Assembly (NCBI GenBank): GCA_031002005.1
Contig: JARYHS010008074.1
Coordinates: 349,270,932-349,334,931 of the forward strand
Length of the DNA stretch: 64,000 nt
Direction: 5' to 3'
Origin: Vandiemenella viatica
Taxonomy: Eukaryota; Arthropoda; Insecta; Orthoptera; Morabidae
The stretch's first letter is position 1, and every line of letters starts with the position of its first letter. The notes beneath the pieces are model-generated. The model saw only the letters and a program-made list of their open reading frames with translations, did not search any database and was not told the origin of the DNA. The translations under genes were made by a program, and so were the position numbers. Shown here piece by piece: positions 33,321-44,424 of this stretch.

Positions 33321-33578
33321 TTATTTCACAATGTTTGAAATGTGATTACTGATTAAACTAACTTCATAATCAACCTCCCAAACTGTTACCTCCCTTTCTG
33401 GACGAAATAATTTTGTTATTATTTGCAGAAATTCTCCAGTAGCTAAAGCATCTGTATTTCCGTTACAGCTAAGCTCAACTCTTTTTGTTTTATGACCAAT
33501 ACCATTAAGTTTCTGAATTGTAATCCAAAGCATGGAATCTGCAGCAGTTAACTTAGATTTAAAGCTATGCAATTCAGC
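33321..33578 (-). pseudogene. unidentified coding remnant, C-terminal piece
   Basis: Minus-strand frame from LCAELHSFKSKLTAADSM through ITIQKLNGIGHKTKRVELSC to a stop after SNHISNIVK. It has ordinary codon use and amino-acid composition and no transposon motif. Its upstream part lies beyond the inserted hAT nest, where the reading frame continues (37359-37760) but with stops and a frameshift. It may be a processed pseudogene or a decayed host gene. I do not recognise the family. Confidence 0.4.
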
Positions 33579-33586
33579 ACATAGAC
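33579..33586. repeat. 8-bp target duplication of outer hAT element (left)
   Basis: ACATAGAC; partner ACTTAGAC at 37351-37358 (7/8). Confidence 0.8.
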
Positions 33587-33688
33587 CAGGGGTGGCCAAC
33601 CTTTGAATATTTTTCCAGCCTGCGAGATTTATCACACTTTTACAAAATATATTTATTTTATAATGGCCAAAGTAGCTAAAACCAATGT

Positions 33689-33696
33689 ATTAAAAC
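33689..33696. repeat. 8-bp target duplication ATTAAAAC (inner hAT, left)
   Basis: Identical to 37030-37037. Confidence 0.92.
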
Positions 33697-34390
33697 TACA
33701 CTTGCAACGAATAGTATATTCGGCCATACGCCGAATATTCGGCAGACTTCCTGGCAGAATAGCCGAATATTCGGCAAAAGTATTCGGCCGGAGTGAGCTA
33801 AAATCTGTATTGCTGTGCTTGTCTCTCGCCCGCCTGTTAAAGCAGAGTTACCTTCCACCACTCTGTGCCTGTTTTAACAAGATTGAAGTATGGCCTCAAG
33901 TATCTATGTCGGATTATTTATGACATTACTTTTTTTTTTCTTAAGAATAACATCCAATAAGGTGTGAAGATGGAAAAGCTTTCTTACGATAGTTCATAAT
34001 ACGGGATAAGCAATTGGTAAAACCTTCTTAAGACCGCATTGCTGATACCACTTTCTGAACAGAAGAAGTCGCCTATATGGACATACTTTGAGGACGATTA
34101 AAATGATACGAAAACTGTCGTGTGTAAATTGTGCGAAACAAAAATTTCTCGACGTGGAGTTGGCAAGAAAGCAACTACATTAGGAATGGTAAACCCTCTG
34201 AGAAATAAACACAACGAAGAATACCGTAAGTTGCAGCCTATGCTTCATAAGGAGTAAGTATTTATGGGTAAAAATATGGGTGCAAATAAACCTAAGACAT
34301 CAAAAAGAAAATTAAGTATTGAAGAATGTACTGAAATACCTAAACAATGGGATATTAATGATCCCAAGGCTAAAAAATACCATCGCTTAA

Positions 34391-35005
34391 CCCTTTCCTC
34401 CCTGACGGTACTTATAAGTACCACTGTATTTACCACCATATAAATCAACAATACCAGTGTCCACTGCATTGATAAGCCTGTTGATGTATTGCTGTATGAT
34501 TAAATCAGACAATGACAACATTTATTTTTAAATTTCTGCGTTAAATTGCTGAAAAATTAATTTTCTAAGTTTTCAGCATACAGACCAAAAAAAACAGGTG
34601 GTACATTACTATGAATACAATGTAAGATTTGGAAACTGTCCCTAAATTGTAAACATCTGATGAAGATGTGAAGTATGTAGAACGAAGAAAATACAGTAAA
34701 AACATCATTCCAAATGTTGCACTACAATGTCGTTTGTGTCTGAATGAGCAAAAATATTTTTTTTTAATATCGTGAGGCAAATATTTCATACCAATATGAA
34801 CATAATTGATTTCAATTGCTATTTCTGTACATCATGTGATACACAAAGTCCCTGACGGTCCCTGAAGTACCGGCTTAGTAATTAGCACTTAGAGTTTCAA
34901 AAAAAAATTGAAAAAAATATGTGTGTTTAATTTCAAGTACCTTTATACAAATATATAATTGAAATTATAAATTTCCCTTTTTTTCCAATAGCCGGTAGGA
35001 AAGGG
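34391..35005. mobile_element. piggyBac-like MITE in TTAA
   Basis: Flanked by TTAA on both sides (34387-34390, 35006-35009). Ends CCCTTTCCTCCC and, inverted, CCCTTTCCTACC (11/12). 615 bases, AT-rich, no transposase. TTAA duplication with CCC.. ends is the piggyBac signature. It interrupts the hAT transposase between KKYHRL and IGEMIAL; one TTAA retained restores the reading frame exactly. Confidence 0.92.
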
Positions 35006-35461
35006 TTAATTGGCGAAATGATAGCACTTGACAATGAGGCAGTAAATATGGTAGAAAGGGATGGATTTAGAAGACTGTTAAATAGCACTTTGCCTCGGTA
35101 TAACATACCATGTCGCCCTTACTTTTCAAGCAAAATAATTCCAGAAATATACGGGTACCAAAAGTTAGTAAAGGCAATTAAAAAAATGTTTTCAGGGACT
35201 GATTTTATTTCTGTCACATGTGGACGTGCTTGCATAATCAAATTAGTTTTTTAAGTTTTACTGCATATTTTATTGATCGTGAATTCAATGTCAAACGTGT
35301 AGTTCTGAGCATCAAGCATTTTGAGGGGCAGCAGACTGCACAAAATATTGCAGTTGCTCTAGAAGAAATAGCAAATTTTTGGGACAACCTGCTGGCAAAG
35401 ATTCATGTCATCATTCATGATAATGTACAAAACATAGTAAAAGCCGTCAGTAATGCAGGGT

Positions 35462-35716
35462 CAGGGCCGGCGTTAGGGAGGGGTAAGCGGGGCAAAAGTA
35501 CCCGGGGCCCAAGCCCCCAAAGGGGGCCCTCCATCCAGCGTGTCTAGCTAAATAGAAATTAAACAAAACAAAATTTCTGATAAAGGTATTATTTGATTTT
35601 TTGGTTTTGAGTAAAATTTTCTGACTTTATCCAAAAAATTAAAGTGTAAAAAAAAGAATAGAGGCGGGGGGCCCAGAACACTTACCTGGGGCCTGAGAAT
35701 CCTAGCGCCGGCCCTG
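35462..35716. mobile_element. hAT-type MITE (CAGGGCCGGC ends), copy 1
   Basis: 255 bases. Begins CAGGGCCGGCGTTAGG, ends CCTAGCGCCGGCCCTG. Perfect 8-bp target duplication TGCAGGGT (35454-35461, 35717-35724). GC-rich ends with GGGGCCC runs and an AT-rich centre. It splits a codon of the hAT transposase between AVSNAG and ASVRCF. Confidence 0.95.
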
Positions 35717-37358
35717 TGCAGGGTTGGCCTCAGTTCGTTGTTTCATTCATACTCAACAATTAATTGTTGTCGATTGTCTGAAAGTTCAGTCAGAAGTGAT
35801 GGAAATGATAGCAGCAGGAAGGAGGACCTTGACTCATTTCAATCATTCCGGTATTGCGCAAGAAAAACTGCTTGCAATCGAAAAGCAATTGGGTCTTCCC
35901 GAGCTTTAAATGGTGCAAGATGTCAGTAGGCTACGCGGTGGAATTCTATATTTCATATGCTTGAAAGGCTAATGGAACAAAAACGGCCAATTTCAGTGTA
36001 TCTCACGGACTGCAATATTGCCAACTTGACTGCTGCTCAATGGGAGCTTTTAGAACAACTTTTGAGATTACTACAACCATTTTAAAAACTAACAAAAATC
36101 ACCAGTTCCGGATATGCATGTATTTCTGAAATTATTCTGTATATTGTTACTCTAACACGATATTGCGATAAAACTAGCATATAAGTGTTAACAGCCAAGT
36201 TGAGACTTGTCATGCAACAAGGGTTGAACAAACGAATTGAAGACATTGCCACAAATAAAAATTATTTGTCGGCAACCGCCTTGGACCCTCGTTTCACAAT
36301 GAATGTTTTCACCAGTCAACTGCAAAGAGAAAAAGCCAGGCAGTATATTTTGATCTATGACCTAAAGACGTACTGTGAAACAAGCAGTGACGGCAGCTCG
36401 AATTCGTCCCCTATTCAGTCCAAGAGGATAGAAGAGTCAGCTCACAGTCAGAGTACACACTCATCTTTTATGGATTGTTTTGAAGAGAGTGTCACAGAGA
36501 AAAGTACGATCAATGCAGGGACAGCACAAGAAAAAAATGCAGTTGTAAATGAAATTGATGTATATTTAAATATTAATAGTATATCATGGCATGATAATCC
36601 ATACATTTGGTGGCAAGCGAGAAGACAGAAATATCCGTTTGACAAAGCTTACAGCAAAATACTTGTTCGCGTCAGGAAGCAGTGTTTATTCGGAGCGGCT
36701 TTTCTCTGAAGCTGGAAATGTCTACGAGAAGAAAAGAAGTAAACTACTACCTGACAATGCAGAAAAATTAGTATTTCTGCATCACAATCTTCCACTCCTA
36801 AATTTCAATTATGATTATTCCAGTGAATAGATATTCAATATTTTTGTTTTGCTTTGACATAGTGTAATTTGACCATGCACAATTATTTTTTGTAATTGTA
36901 ATTTAAATACATTACCATGCAATGAATCATTCATTTTATTTTAGGCAATTATCTAACTAAAAAAAAAAAAAAAAATCCTAAGTATTCGGTATTCGGCCGA
37001 ATAGTTGCCGAATATTCATTGCAAGCCTAATTAAAACATACATTATTTGTGCATCCATATTTTCAAAATTTATTTCATTTATATTTATATATTTTTTATA
37101 TTTCACTTTTAGTATTATATATTTGTTTAAAATGTGCATTTAGTATCATTATTATAGTATTATCTATGTTTACAGGTAAGAATAATAGCAAACACAATAA
37201 TAATAACTCATTATGTTTCAACTTTTCAGTCCAAAAATGTTTATAGTGGGTCTGAATCTAATATGGGGATATATAATTTTGTATGCGGCCCACAGAGTTA
37301 TGATGCATTTCCAAAGTGGCACACAAGATCTTTTGGGTTGGCCACCCCTGACTTAGAC

Positions 37359-37765
37359 TATGCAATAGGGAATTGTTCACCTGCACCTTAATGTTAAAAG
37401 TCACCATTCAGCCCCTCATCTCCATAAATCTAATTTTATTTTCACTCTGAAAATGTACTTTCAAACACCTTGGTTAATTCTGTCTGGTATTTTGTAATTC
37501 AAATACAAATTTTTGCTCAAAACTAGCTGCGCAATTATTAATTTTACTGCTGAAATTAGCTACCTGATTAATAACTTCTGCATTGAGCTCTATAAATTGG
37601 CAGTCAGTATTAGCAGCTAATCTAGCACAGATTTTTACATTCTTGTTAAATTGACATTCATTCCAGCCAGACTTTTATCATCAGGTCCATAAATTTTCTG
37701 AACATGTCACTCAAATCTGAACAAGTTGTTTTCATTTTCAATCTTTAAGTTTCTAAATACAGACA
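37359..37765 (-). pseudogene. unidentified coding remnant, upstream piece
   Basis: Minus strand reads HVQKIYGPDDKSLAGMNVN, then in another frame VKICARLAANTDCQFIELNA and VINQVANFSSKINN, then stops, and VNNSLLHS up to the insertion point. After the hAT nest the frame goes on as LCAELHSF. Unknown family; probably a dead gene copy. Confidence 0.35.
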
Positions 37766-38739
37766 AAATAATCACCAAAAATTGAAGCCAAATAGACACC
37801 AAAAAATGCCAAACAAACCAAGAGACAAACTGAAAAACTAGAACAGAAAAATAGTCATAAGTGTTAAAACCATATTGAAGTAAATAAAAATAGAACGTGC
37901 TGATATCAGAAGAAAACTTGAATTATTTTATTTTAAACAGTATTTGAAGCTAGTGGTGTTTTTCCGTTGTGTAACAACTTTGCCTTGCACAACAAATCTA
38001 TACTATTACAAAACTCTAACCGAGCTGCGTATGTCTCTTTATTTGAATGGGAATCCCGCAAAAACTACCACAGCATTTAGGACCGGGTTTTCAAATTTTT
38101 AGAGCTAATGGTCCGTATCAAAATCCGCTGAAATAGCTAATGACTTATATGTACCGAGGGATGGAGGAAATAATTAAATACATATGTAGACATAAAATTA
38201 AGAGATACGGATCACACTGTAATTGAGATGTTCACTCCTTGCACAAAAAAATGAAGGAAAAAAAAATCAAACTACTTAGAATTGTGTTTAATATTTTGAC
38301 TTCGAATATTTTGTTTTCATTTTTCTTGAATACAGTAAATAAATGGAATACCTGAGTCAGATGTAATAGTCATTATTAATAGTTAATTAACTGTAAAAAT
38401 AATGCATTTGAAGCGTTTGACCACAGACGAATATACTTATCTCTGGATTGTATATATTTTATTTGTCTTTGGCCATATATTCCCAGTTTCATGTATTTTG
38501 ATAAGTATAATTAAAAGGAAATCATTACTCAAACCACTACATAATATATTAACTCTTTAATAAGAGTAACAGAAGTGTAATTTTTATGGTAAGTAATTTT
38601 GTGCTTAATGTAGATAGTACATGGTTTTAGCTATAACTTATCACCTCAAATTGATAATGATAAACAGTTATATCATTTAGCGGTAGTTCTCGAGATATCG
38701 CAAGGCAAAATCAGTTGTATCTACAGTTCCTTGTGCCTT
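37766..38739. other. AT-rich DNA, possible dispersed repeat
   Basis: The stretch 37990-38170 (AACCGAGCTGCGTATG, AATGGGAATCCCGCAAAAAC) has the look of an insect repeat border but its partner end was not found. No gene seen. Confidence 0.4.
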
Positions 38740-38921
38740 TGGCGACGTTTTTAATCTGCTCCCAGGGGGGCTGGGCGGTGCCTTGCACTGGGGTCCCCAA
38801 GTGCCAGCAAACCTCACAAGACTTGGCAGAGCTAAAAAAAAAAAGAAGGTCGCACATCTGACCTGAAGGGCCAAAATATTTTTTTTGCACCGGGGCCCTT
38901 GTTAATCTAGCTACGCCACTG
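38740..38921. mobile_element. hAT-type MITE fragment (CAGTGGCGTAGC family)
   Basis: Right end CTAGCTACGCCACTG at 38907-38921, preceded by CACCGGGGCCCTTGTTAA, matching in reverse the left end of the complete copy at 55889. The left end is not recognisable, so it is truncated. Confidence 0.75.
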
Positions 38922-39350
38922 TCTGCTCCAGGCCACATTTCAACCTAACCACAAGAATAAACTCTACATGGCAATACAGCAGTTTATTATTCCGCGTGTT
39001 TTAGTACTCTTGCAGTTCAAACTGATGTTGTATTTTAACATTAATTCTTATAATTTATGCTGGGCGTACTTTGAATCCAGAAATCCTGTCATTGCAAAAA
39101 ATGTATTTAGTGATGCATTTAATGCTTTTAGGTGTATCTGCATCACTTGATTTTGAAGCGGCAAAATCAGTATAGATTGCGGTTAGGTCGAAATGCAGCC
39201 TAGACAAGAAAGTTCTTGGAACAACAAAAGGCATGAGGCATTCAATTACTGTTAATAATTATTAAGCTGCTTTAATTAATGCAATGTTAGTGATGAAGTG
39301 TAATCACAAAAACAAACAAACCGCTGTGCATGATCAGCCTATATTTCGTG

Positions 39351-39572
39351 CAGGGCCGGCGCTAGGAATTTCGGGCCCGGAGTAAAATGGGCAACCTTTA
39401 TTATTATTATTTTTTTTTAGCTCTACAAAATGGCCAGGCGACAATGGGCGTATTATTGTCTTCATGGCCTGAGGGCCCCTATAGTCGATGATCAGGCCCC
39501 CCTCAGCCAGCGGGGCCCGGGTACTTTTGACCCGCTTACCCCCCTCCCCCCCCCCCCCCAACGCCGGCCCTG
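39351..39572. mobile_element. hAT-type MITE (CAGGGCCGGC ends), copy 2
   Basis: Begins CAGGGCCGGCGCTAGG, ends AACGCCGGCCCTG. Flanks ATTTCGTG and TTTCCGTG (6/8). In reverse orientation its end shares GTAAGCGGG..AAAAGTACCCGGG with copy 1 at 35462. A C(14) run lies at the right end. Confidence 0.88.
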
Positions 39573-39580
39573 TTTCCGTG

Positions 39581-40966
39581 TGGCAATGGCAACAATTTTT
39601 TTTCCTGGTCCAGGCCTTATTTCAATCTAACCATTTTGATTTTCAGGTATGATCATGAAAGTGGCTAGAAACTCGGGTAGATGTGTAAAAGTTGTAAGCA
39701 AAAAATACATTTTATTTCCTATGGCATGAGAATGTACTATACATATATGGCATACGATAACTGGTCAGCAACTTTAGATTCGTTGTAAATACTATCATTG
39801 GCGGCACGGATATTTTTATAAATGGCCATTGAATGTACTGTTAAAACTATTGCAGATGGTAACATTTATGTTGAAGGTACATTTGTTTTTGCATTAATAG
39901 ACAGTTTCTATCATCTGGAAAATGTGTGACAAATTTCTGGGCAAGAGGACAACTGATTTTCAGTACGTCCTAATTGGACCAATAGCGATAATATTTCATG
40001 TAGCTTTAATTTCTTATTTTTCATATATTATATTGTGTTAAAATATAAGTATAACAAAAATTTTCGAACTATAGTATGAAAACTGAAACTCTTTAAATGA
40101 AATCTATATTTTTTGCTTCTCTAAATTATTTGATACTACATTAAAAAAGGGCTGAGTATTTCTATACACGCCAAGACCCGCGTTGTCAGGTAACGTAAAA
40201 GTTTTGTCACTGAGTAACAAAACTTGTTCTCAGAACTGCGATTTAATTAAATAGTATTGCATTTCATTTTAAAGTCAGTTTTTAAATTAGAAATCAGGTT
40301 TTTATAGTTTTGAGAAAGTATTAGAACATTATAGTATTTTCTGTTGCATCTGCCTCAAGCATTCGCCTGGAGTGATATTTATAAAAATTAATAAAAAATG
40401 AAGAAAGCGGTCAGAGACTGAAAATGTATGCAGGAATCATTTTTGAATACGTAGATTTGTTTAAAGTCACTTCTAGTCAATAACTTTAATAACTTACGAA
40501 ATATAATTAGTCAGATTCTGTTTTTGGTTTATGAATTTTATTTCACTCTGTTGAAAATAGTAAACATGCCTTGTTTAATAGCAATTAAAAGAACCGTCTA
40601 TTAGGAATAAAATTAAAGTTGTTTCAAGTTCATAGATGCAAAATGATAAGTCATTAACAGGTTCTGGAATCTGAAGAAAATGATTTTTTTTTACGGCCAA
40701 ACTATCGAACCTACAAAATTTTTCATAAGGATAAAAATTAACGCTTTTAGAAGAACTAGCTATTTTCAAAATTTCAGAATAATAGGAAAATTTCTAGTCG
40801 TCAAGGTCAAATATCAGATGCAAGTTTACAAGTGTGTTCTCTGATTAGATTATCAGACCATTCTCATGGAGAAACAGGAAGTCTTGCGTTCCCATGGACG
40901 TTTCTATAAATATTAGGCCAGAATTTTCCTCATCCTCCAGCAAGATTCATTTAGAAACCAACTATG
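39581..40966. other. AT-rich DNA, no gene recognised
   Basis: No open frame with motifs, no repeat ends noticed. A 64-codon minus frame at 40575 is featureless. Confidence 0.45.
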
Positions 40967-40968
40967 TA

Positions 40969-42252
40969 CAAGGGAGAGTCAAATGAAAACATTAAATTTG
41001 TAATAAAAAATTGAAATTTCGTGCCGTTATCCTGTAAGTTGGTAAGCGTGCTACAAGCAGCGTGCAGAATGGCCTGTATGTGGCAGTATAGTGCAGATGC
41101 ACAAATACCGTTGCAGTATCAGTATAAAGATGGCTGCCCCACTTGAGACTTGAACCAGGGAAGAACAGCGTTCTGTTATTCAGTTTTTGAGTAGTGAAGG
41201 TGTGAAACCTATTGAAATTCATCGAAGAATGATGCATGTTTGTCACAGCAGCAAATCTACGAATGGAGTAGGAAGTTCGCAAATGGTGTGACTTCGGTGA
41301 AAGATGCTCCTCATCCAGATCAGGCACAACTCCACAGAACACTACAGCAGTTGAAGCCATAGTGATGGAAAACTGCCGAGTGACACTGAATGCCATTACA
41401 GCATGTTTAAAGATTAGTCATGGTTCAGTGCACCACTTTGTACATGATGTGCTCCAGTTTCACAAAGTGTCTGCGAGATGGGTGCCACGGCAGCAACTCC
41501 TGAAATGAGAGAACGACGTGTTGATGCTTATGAAGAACTTCTTCAGCGCTTTGAATGAGAAGGTGATGGCTTACTTGCAAGAATCGTTACTGGAGACGAA
41601 ACCTGGGTTCACTTCCACCAACCCGAAACGAAGAGAGCGAGCAAGGAATGGCACCATTCCTCATCACCAAAACCAATAAAGTTTCGAACAGAACCATCAG
41701 CAGGGAAGGTTATGCTGACTCTCTTTTGGGACGAAAAAGGCGTCATTTTGGAGCATTACATGCCTAGATGAACCTCTGTCACCAGTGCATTATACACAGA
41801 TCTCCTAAAAAAATCATCTTCGGCCTGCAAACAAATCAAAGCGACGTGGATTGCTGTCATCAGGTGTCCTTTTGTAACATGACAATGCAAGGCCCCACAC
41901 TGCCCATACAACAGTTGCAACAATCACAGACCTGCATTTTGAGTGTCTTCCTCATCCACCATACTCACCAGACCTTGCGCCAAGTGATTTCCATATGTTT
42001 GGACCATTCAAAGAAGCAATGGGAGGAAAGAAGTTCCGTTCTGATGAAGAGGTACGCCACGCGGTGCATGAGTGGTTGTGCGGTATACCAAAGGAATTTT
42101 TTTCTAAATGAATTTATGAACTTTGTAAGCGCTGGAGGACTTGCATTGAGCGTGGGGAAGATTATGTTGAAAAGTGATACAACTTTGTCCCACTTCTGCA
42201 CAATAAATAATATTTTAAAAAATATTTAAGGTTTTCATTTGACTCACCCTCG
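40969..42252 (+). mobile_element. mariner transposon, both ends present, transposase broken
   Basis: 1284 bases between TA dinucleotides (40967-40968, 42253-42254), the mariner target duplication. Ends CAAGGGAGAGTCAAATGAAA and, inverted, CGAGGGTGAGTCAAATGAAA (17/20). The + strand transposase reads NCRVTLNAITACLKISHGSV (41373 on), VTGDETWVHFHQPETKR (41587-41637) with the first catalytic Asp, HDNARPHTA (41881) with the second, and LPHPPYSPDLAPSDFHMFGP (41950) with the third, followed by SDEEVRHAVHEWL. The D,D34D arrangement and 1.28-kb size are typical. Several frameshifts (near 41400, 41520, 41800) disable it. Confidence 0.93.
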
Positions 42253-42254
42253 TA

Positions 42255-43008
42255 GCTCTGATGCAGCATTTTACGCCATTTGGTGCGGTGGCTTAACTTA
42301 ATTGTCGTTAGTTGCACAGACAATTTGAACTTTAGGTGTGTATGATGAAATCCTATCTGCTTTTATGTGTCAGTTAGTTATTCTTTGAACTATGGGGTAT
42401 GGTCTGGCTTGAACCGATTAATCGAATTTGCAACTTTAGCTTCAGAAACATTGCCTGATGCCATTTGACTTTGCTAAAATTTTAAAGAATATAGTGACTA
42501 TTTACCAGCAATAGACTTGTGAACACTATTATCTATTACCCTTCCTTAGTTTGGGGTTTTATCAAGCTAAGTGGCGTCCGCATTAAAGTAGCAAAGCTAG
42601 ATCTGAAGATATCCGAGGCAACAATCATGGTTAAAGCTAAGACTAAAGGCTTTGTATCAACCCCAAGGCATAACTCGTCGTCTTACAGCGTGTGCGAGGC
42701 AAGAGGTAAATGCTAGTTACTAAATAAATTATCTATGCTTATGAGTCTAATACTGTTTACAATAAGTAAAGGCTCCAAAATTTTATTAACAATGTAAACT
42801 CTGTCGTAAGTATAGTATAACAATGTTAAACAATAATAAATTAAAAGAAAATGTTTCTAAACAATAACTAATATATGTTTTTCACAACAGTACATTAAAG
42901 CATATTCTCAAATCTCTGAATAGGTGGATATGCGAACTGCATATTCCTTAACTAAATGTTTCAAAATTATGATCTGAATACAATTCTGGGGAAATAACTA
43001 ACAAATAT
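42255..43008. other. AT-rich DNA, no gene recognised
   Basis: Short featureless frames only. Confidence 0.45.
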
Positions 43009-43012
43009 AAAC

Positions 43013-43636
43013 TATGGGGGACGAATGAACTTTCTTTTTTTTGTTCGCCTTGCACCTCCCAAGGACATATATTTGTGGGTAACCTCAAGTCATGTGAGTG
43101 ATAGCACTATGAATAAAACTCTCAGTGAGATATGTACATATATACACCTCATTACATTACTAGGTACATCAAGGCCTCTCCTAGCTCTTTCTACAATCCT
43201 CCTGACTGTCATTCCTTCCTCTGACTTGAATCCCTGCTGACTACTGGATCATGTTCTGGCTGTTAAGTCTCCTTGCTACATCACTCGTCCTGGAAGACGA
43301 CGACCTGCGAGAGCGAACTTCTCTTCAGCCCCAGTAGTCCAGTTTTGTCTCATCCTCCCCTCCCTAATATTCGTAGTAGGGAGTCCGCCGCGCCAATCAG
43401 AATGCTTCCTACCCTACTAGCTCTCTCCAAGAAATGTATTGCTAACTCCTAATTCTGCTGACGATCTGTTCCACTTTGGAGGCGATGATACTCCTTTAGC
43501 TTACCTTGGCTCTAACTGTTTGTTTCTGTGTTGTAACATGCCCTGGTTCCAACTCTGCTACATGCAATCACTCTCGCCTAACAGTATTACCTTTATTATA
43601 GAACTGTAGCCTACAATTCCTTTTACAGCCACAACA
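43013..43636 (-). repeat. 3' LTR of element B
   Basis: Starts (minus) TGTTGTGGCTG at 43636 and ends CCCCCATA at 43013. Highly similar to 47633-48295 with small indels, including AATAAAACTCTCAGTGAG on the opposite strand near 43110. Confidence 0.9.
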
Positions 43637-43650
43637 CGTCCCCTCCTTCC
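43637..43650 (-). promoter_or_regulatory. polypurine tract of element B
   Basis: Minus strand GGAAGGAGGGGACG immediately before the LTR start TGTTG; it would prime plus-strand synthesis. Confidence 0.75.
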
Positions 43651-44424
43651 ATAAGCGACAGTTCTACTCTGGCGCAAATCTGTTCCTACCATGCATTTCT
43701 TACTCTCACCTCCTTTCACATAGTTCCCGTATAACCTCAAACTTCTCTCCTTTTTCTTTTTTTTTTCTTTACATTTTATGGAAGCTACATGTCTTTATAT
43801 ATTATAGTTGTGTGGTGTATGTATTGTTTTAATCATTGTCTTCCGTCCGTCCCGCACTGCTCGTTCCACTGGCCGCAGATACGCCCCCTCGCGTGCTTGT
43901 TGTTTGTCCGCCGAGCTGTCGATGTTGCGCTGATGCGCCGCCGCCTTCGCTGTCTCAGCGCCCGATCACTGTCCGCCTTCTTGCGTCACGCACTGGTCTG
44001 ATTACTGCACAGCGTGCTGCCGTGTTGACTCACGACGCCTTTCGCCTCGCCGTCTCGTGATGTTGACGTAATCCTTCCTGTAACATACTAAAATATATGT
44101 TTAGCATCTCCCTCATTTCTTCTGTTTCTACTCACGCCGTCTTTGCGTAGTCTGTGCTGTCCTGCTTCGCACTGAAAAATTCATAATGTATTTATAATTG
44201 TAGTTTTTACACACACACACTTTTCCGACACATCTTCATATCTCGTGGCTCTCTTGCTAGCTCGTTTCTAGGCTGTCAGATATGTATACTGCTGTCGGCT
44301 TGCTCCGCCTCGTTCCGTCGTCGACTATCCACATATGACGCCCTCTCTGTGTTTCAATGTTTCTTGTTCTTCCGTTCGTTGCTCTTGCATTGTCTGCTGA
44401 CTGCGTGCTAATACTGACGTACTT
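43651..44424 (-). other. element B 3' non-coding region
   Basis: No conserved frame on the minus strand. The long frames on the + strand (43789-44060) are GC-rich opposite-strand shadows without motifs. Confidence 0.45.

Larger units (their letters stand above)
34040..36830 (+). pseudogene. hAT transposase (ZBED type), broken and interrupted
   Basis: hAT transposases cut and paste their element using an RNase H-like catalytic core. Seen in order: a BED zinc finger (SPIWTYFEDD, then VCKLCE and NPLRNKHNEEY, 34062-34240), MIALDNEAVNMVERDGFRRL (35018-35077), MWTCLHNQISFLSFTAYFID in the catalytic region (35218-35277), HVIIHDNVQNIVKAV (35406), VRCFIHTQQLIVVDCL (35730-35780), TRWNSIFHMLERL (35934 on) and the C-terminal dimerisation block SGSSVYSERLFSEAGNVYEK (36669-36730) with LPDNAEKLVFLHHNLPLL. 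Frameshifts near 35220, 35910 and 36690 and a stop at 36183 break it. Two MITEs (34391, 35462) interrupt codons but their removal keeps the frame. Confidence 0.9.
33697..37029 (+). mobile_element. inner hAT transposon with BED-type transposase
   Basis: Flanked by perfect 8-bp duplications ATTAAAAC (33689-33696 and 37030-37037). Ends are TACACTTGCAACGAATA and, inverted, TAGGCTTGCAATGAATA. Sub-terminal copies of TATTCGGC in both orientations lie at 33718-33790 and 36983-37015. The transposase is on the + strand. Two smaller elements are inserted in the coding region. Confidence 0.92.
33587..37350. mobile_element. outer hAT-type MITE (CAGGGGTGGCC ends), interrupted
   Basis: Begins CAGGGGTGGCCAAC and ends GTTGGCCACCCCTG, perfect 14-bp inverted ends of a widespread hAT type. 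Without its inserts it is about 420 bases (33587-33696 plus 37038-37350) and non-coding, so it is a MITE. A whole second hAT transposon sits inside it. Confidence 0.92.

Noticed and set aside
43789..44060. GC-rich + strand frames of 70-74 codons
   Set aside because: Lie on the non-coding strand of LTR element B with no motif; composition effect.
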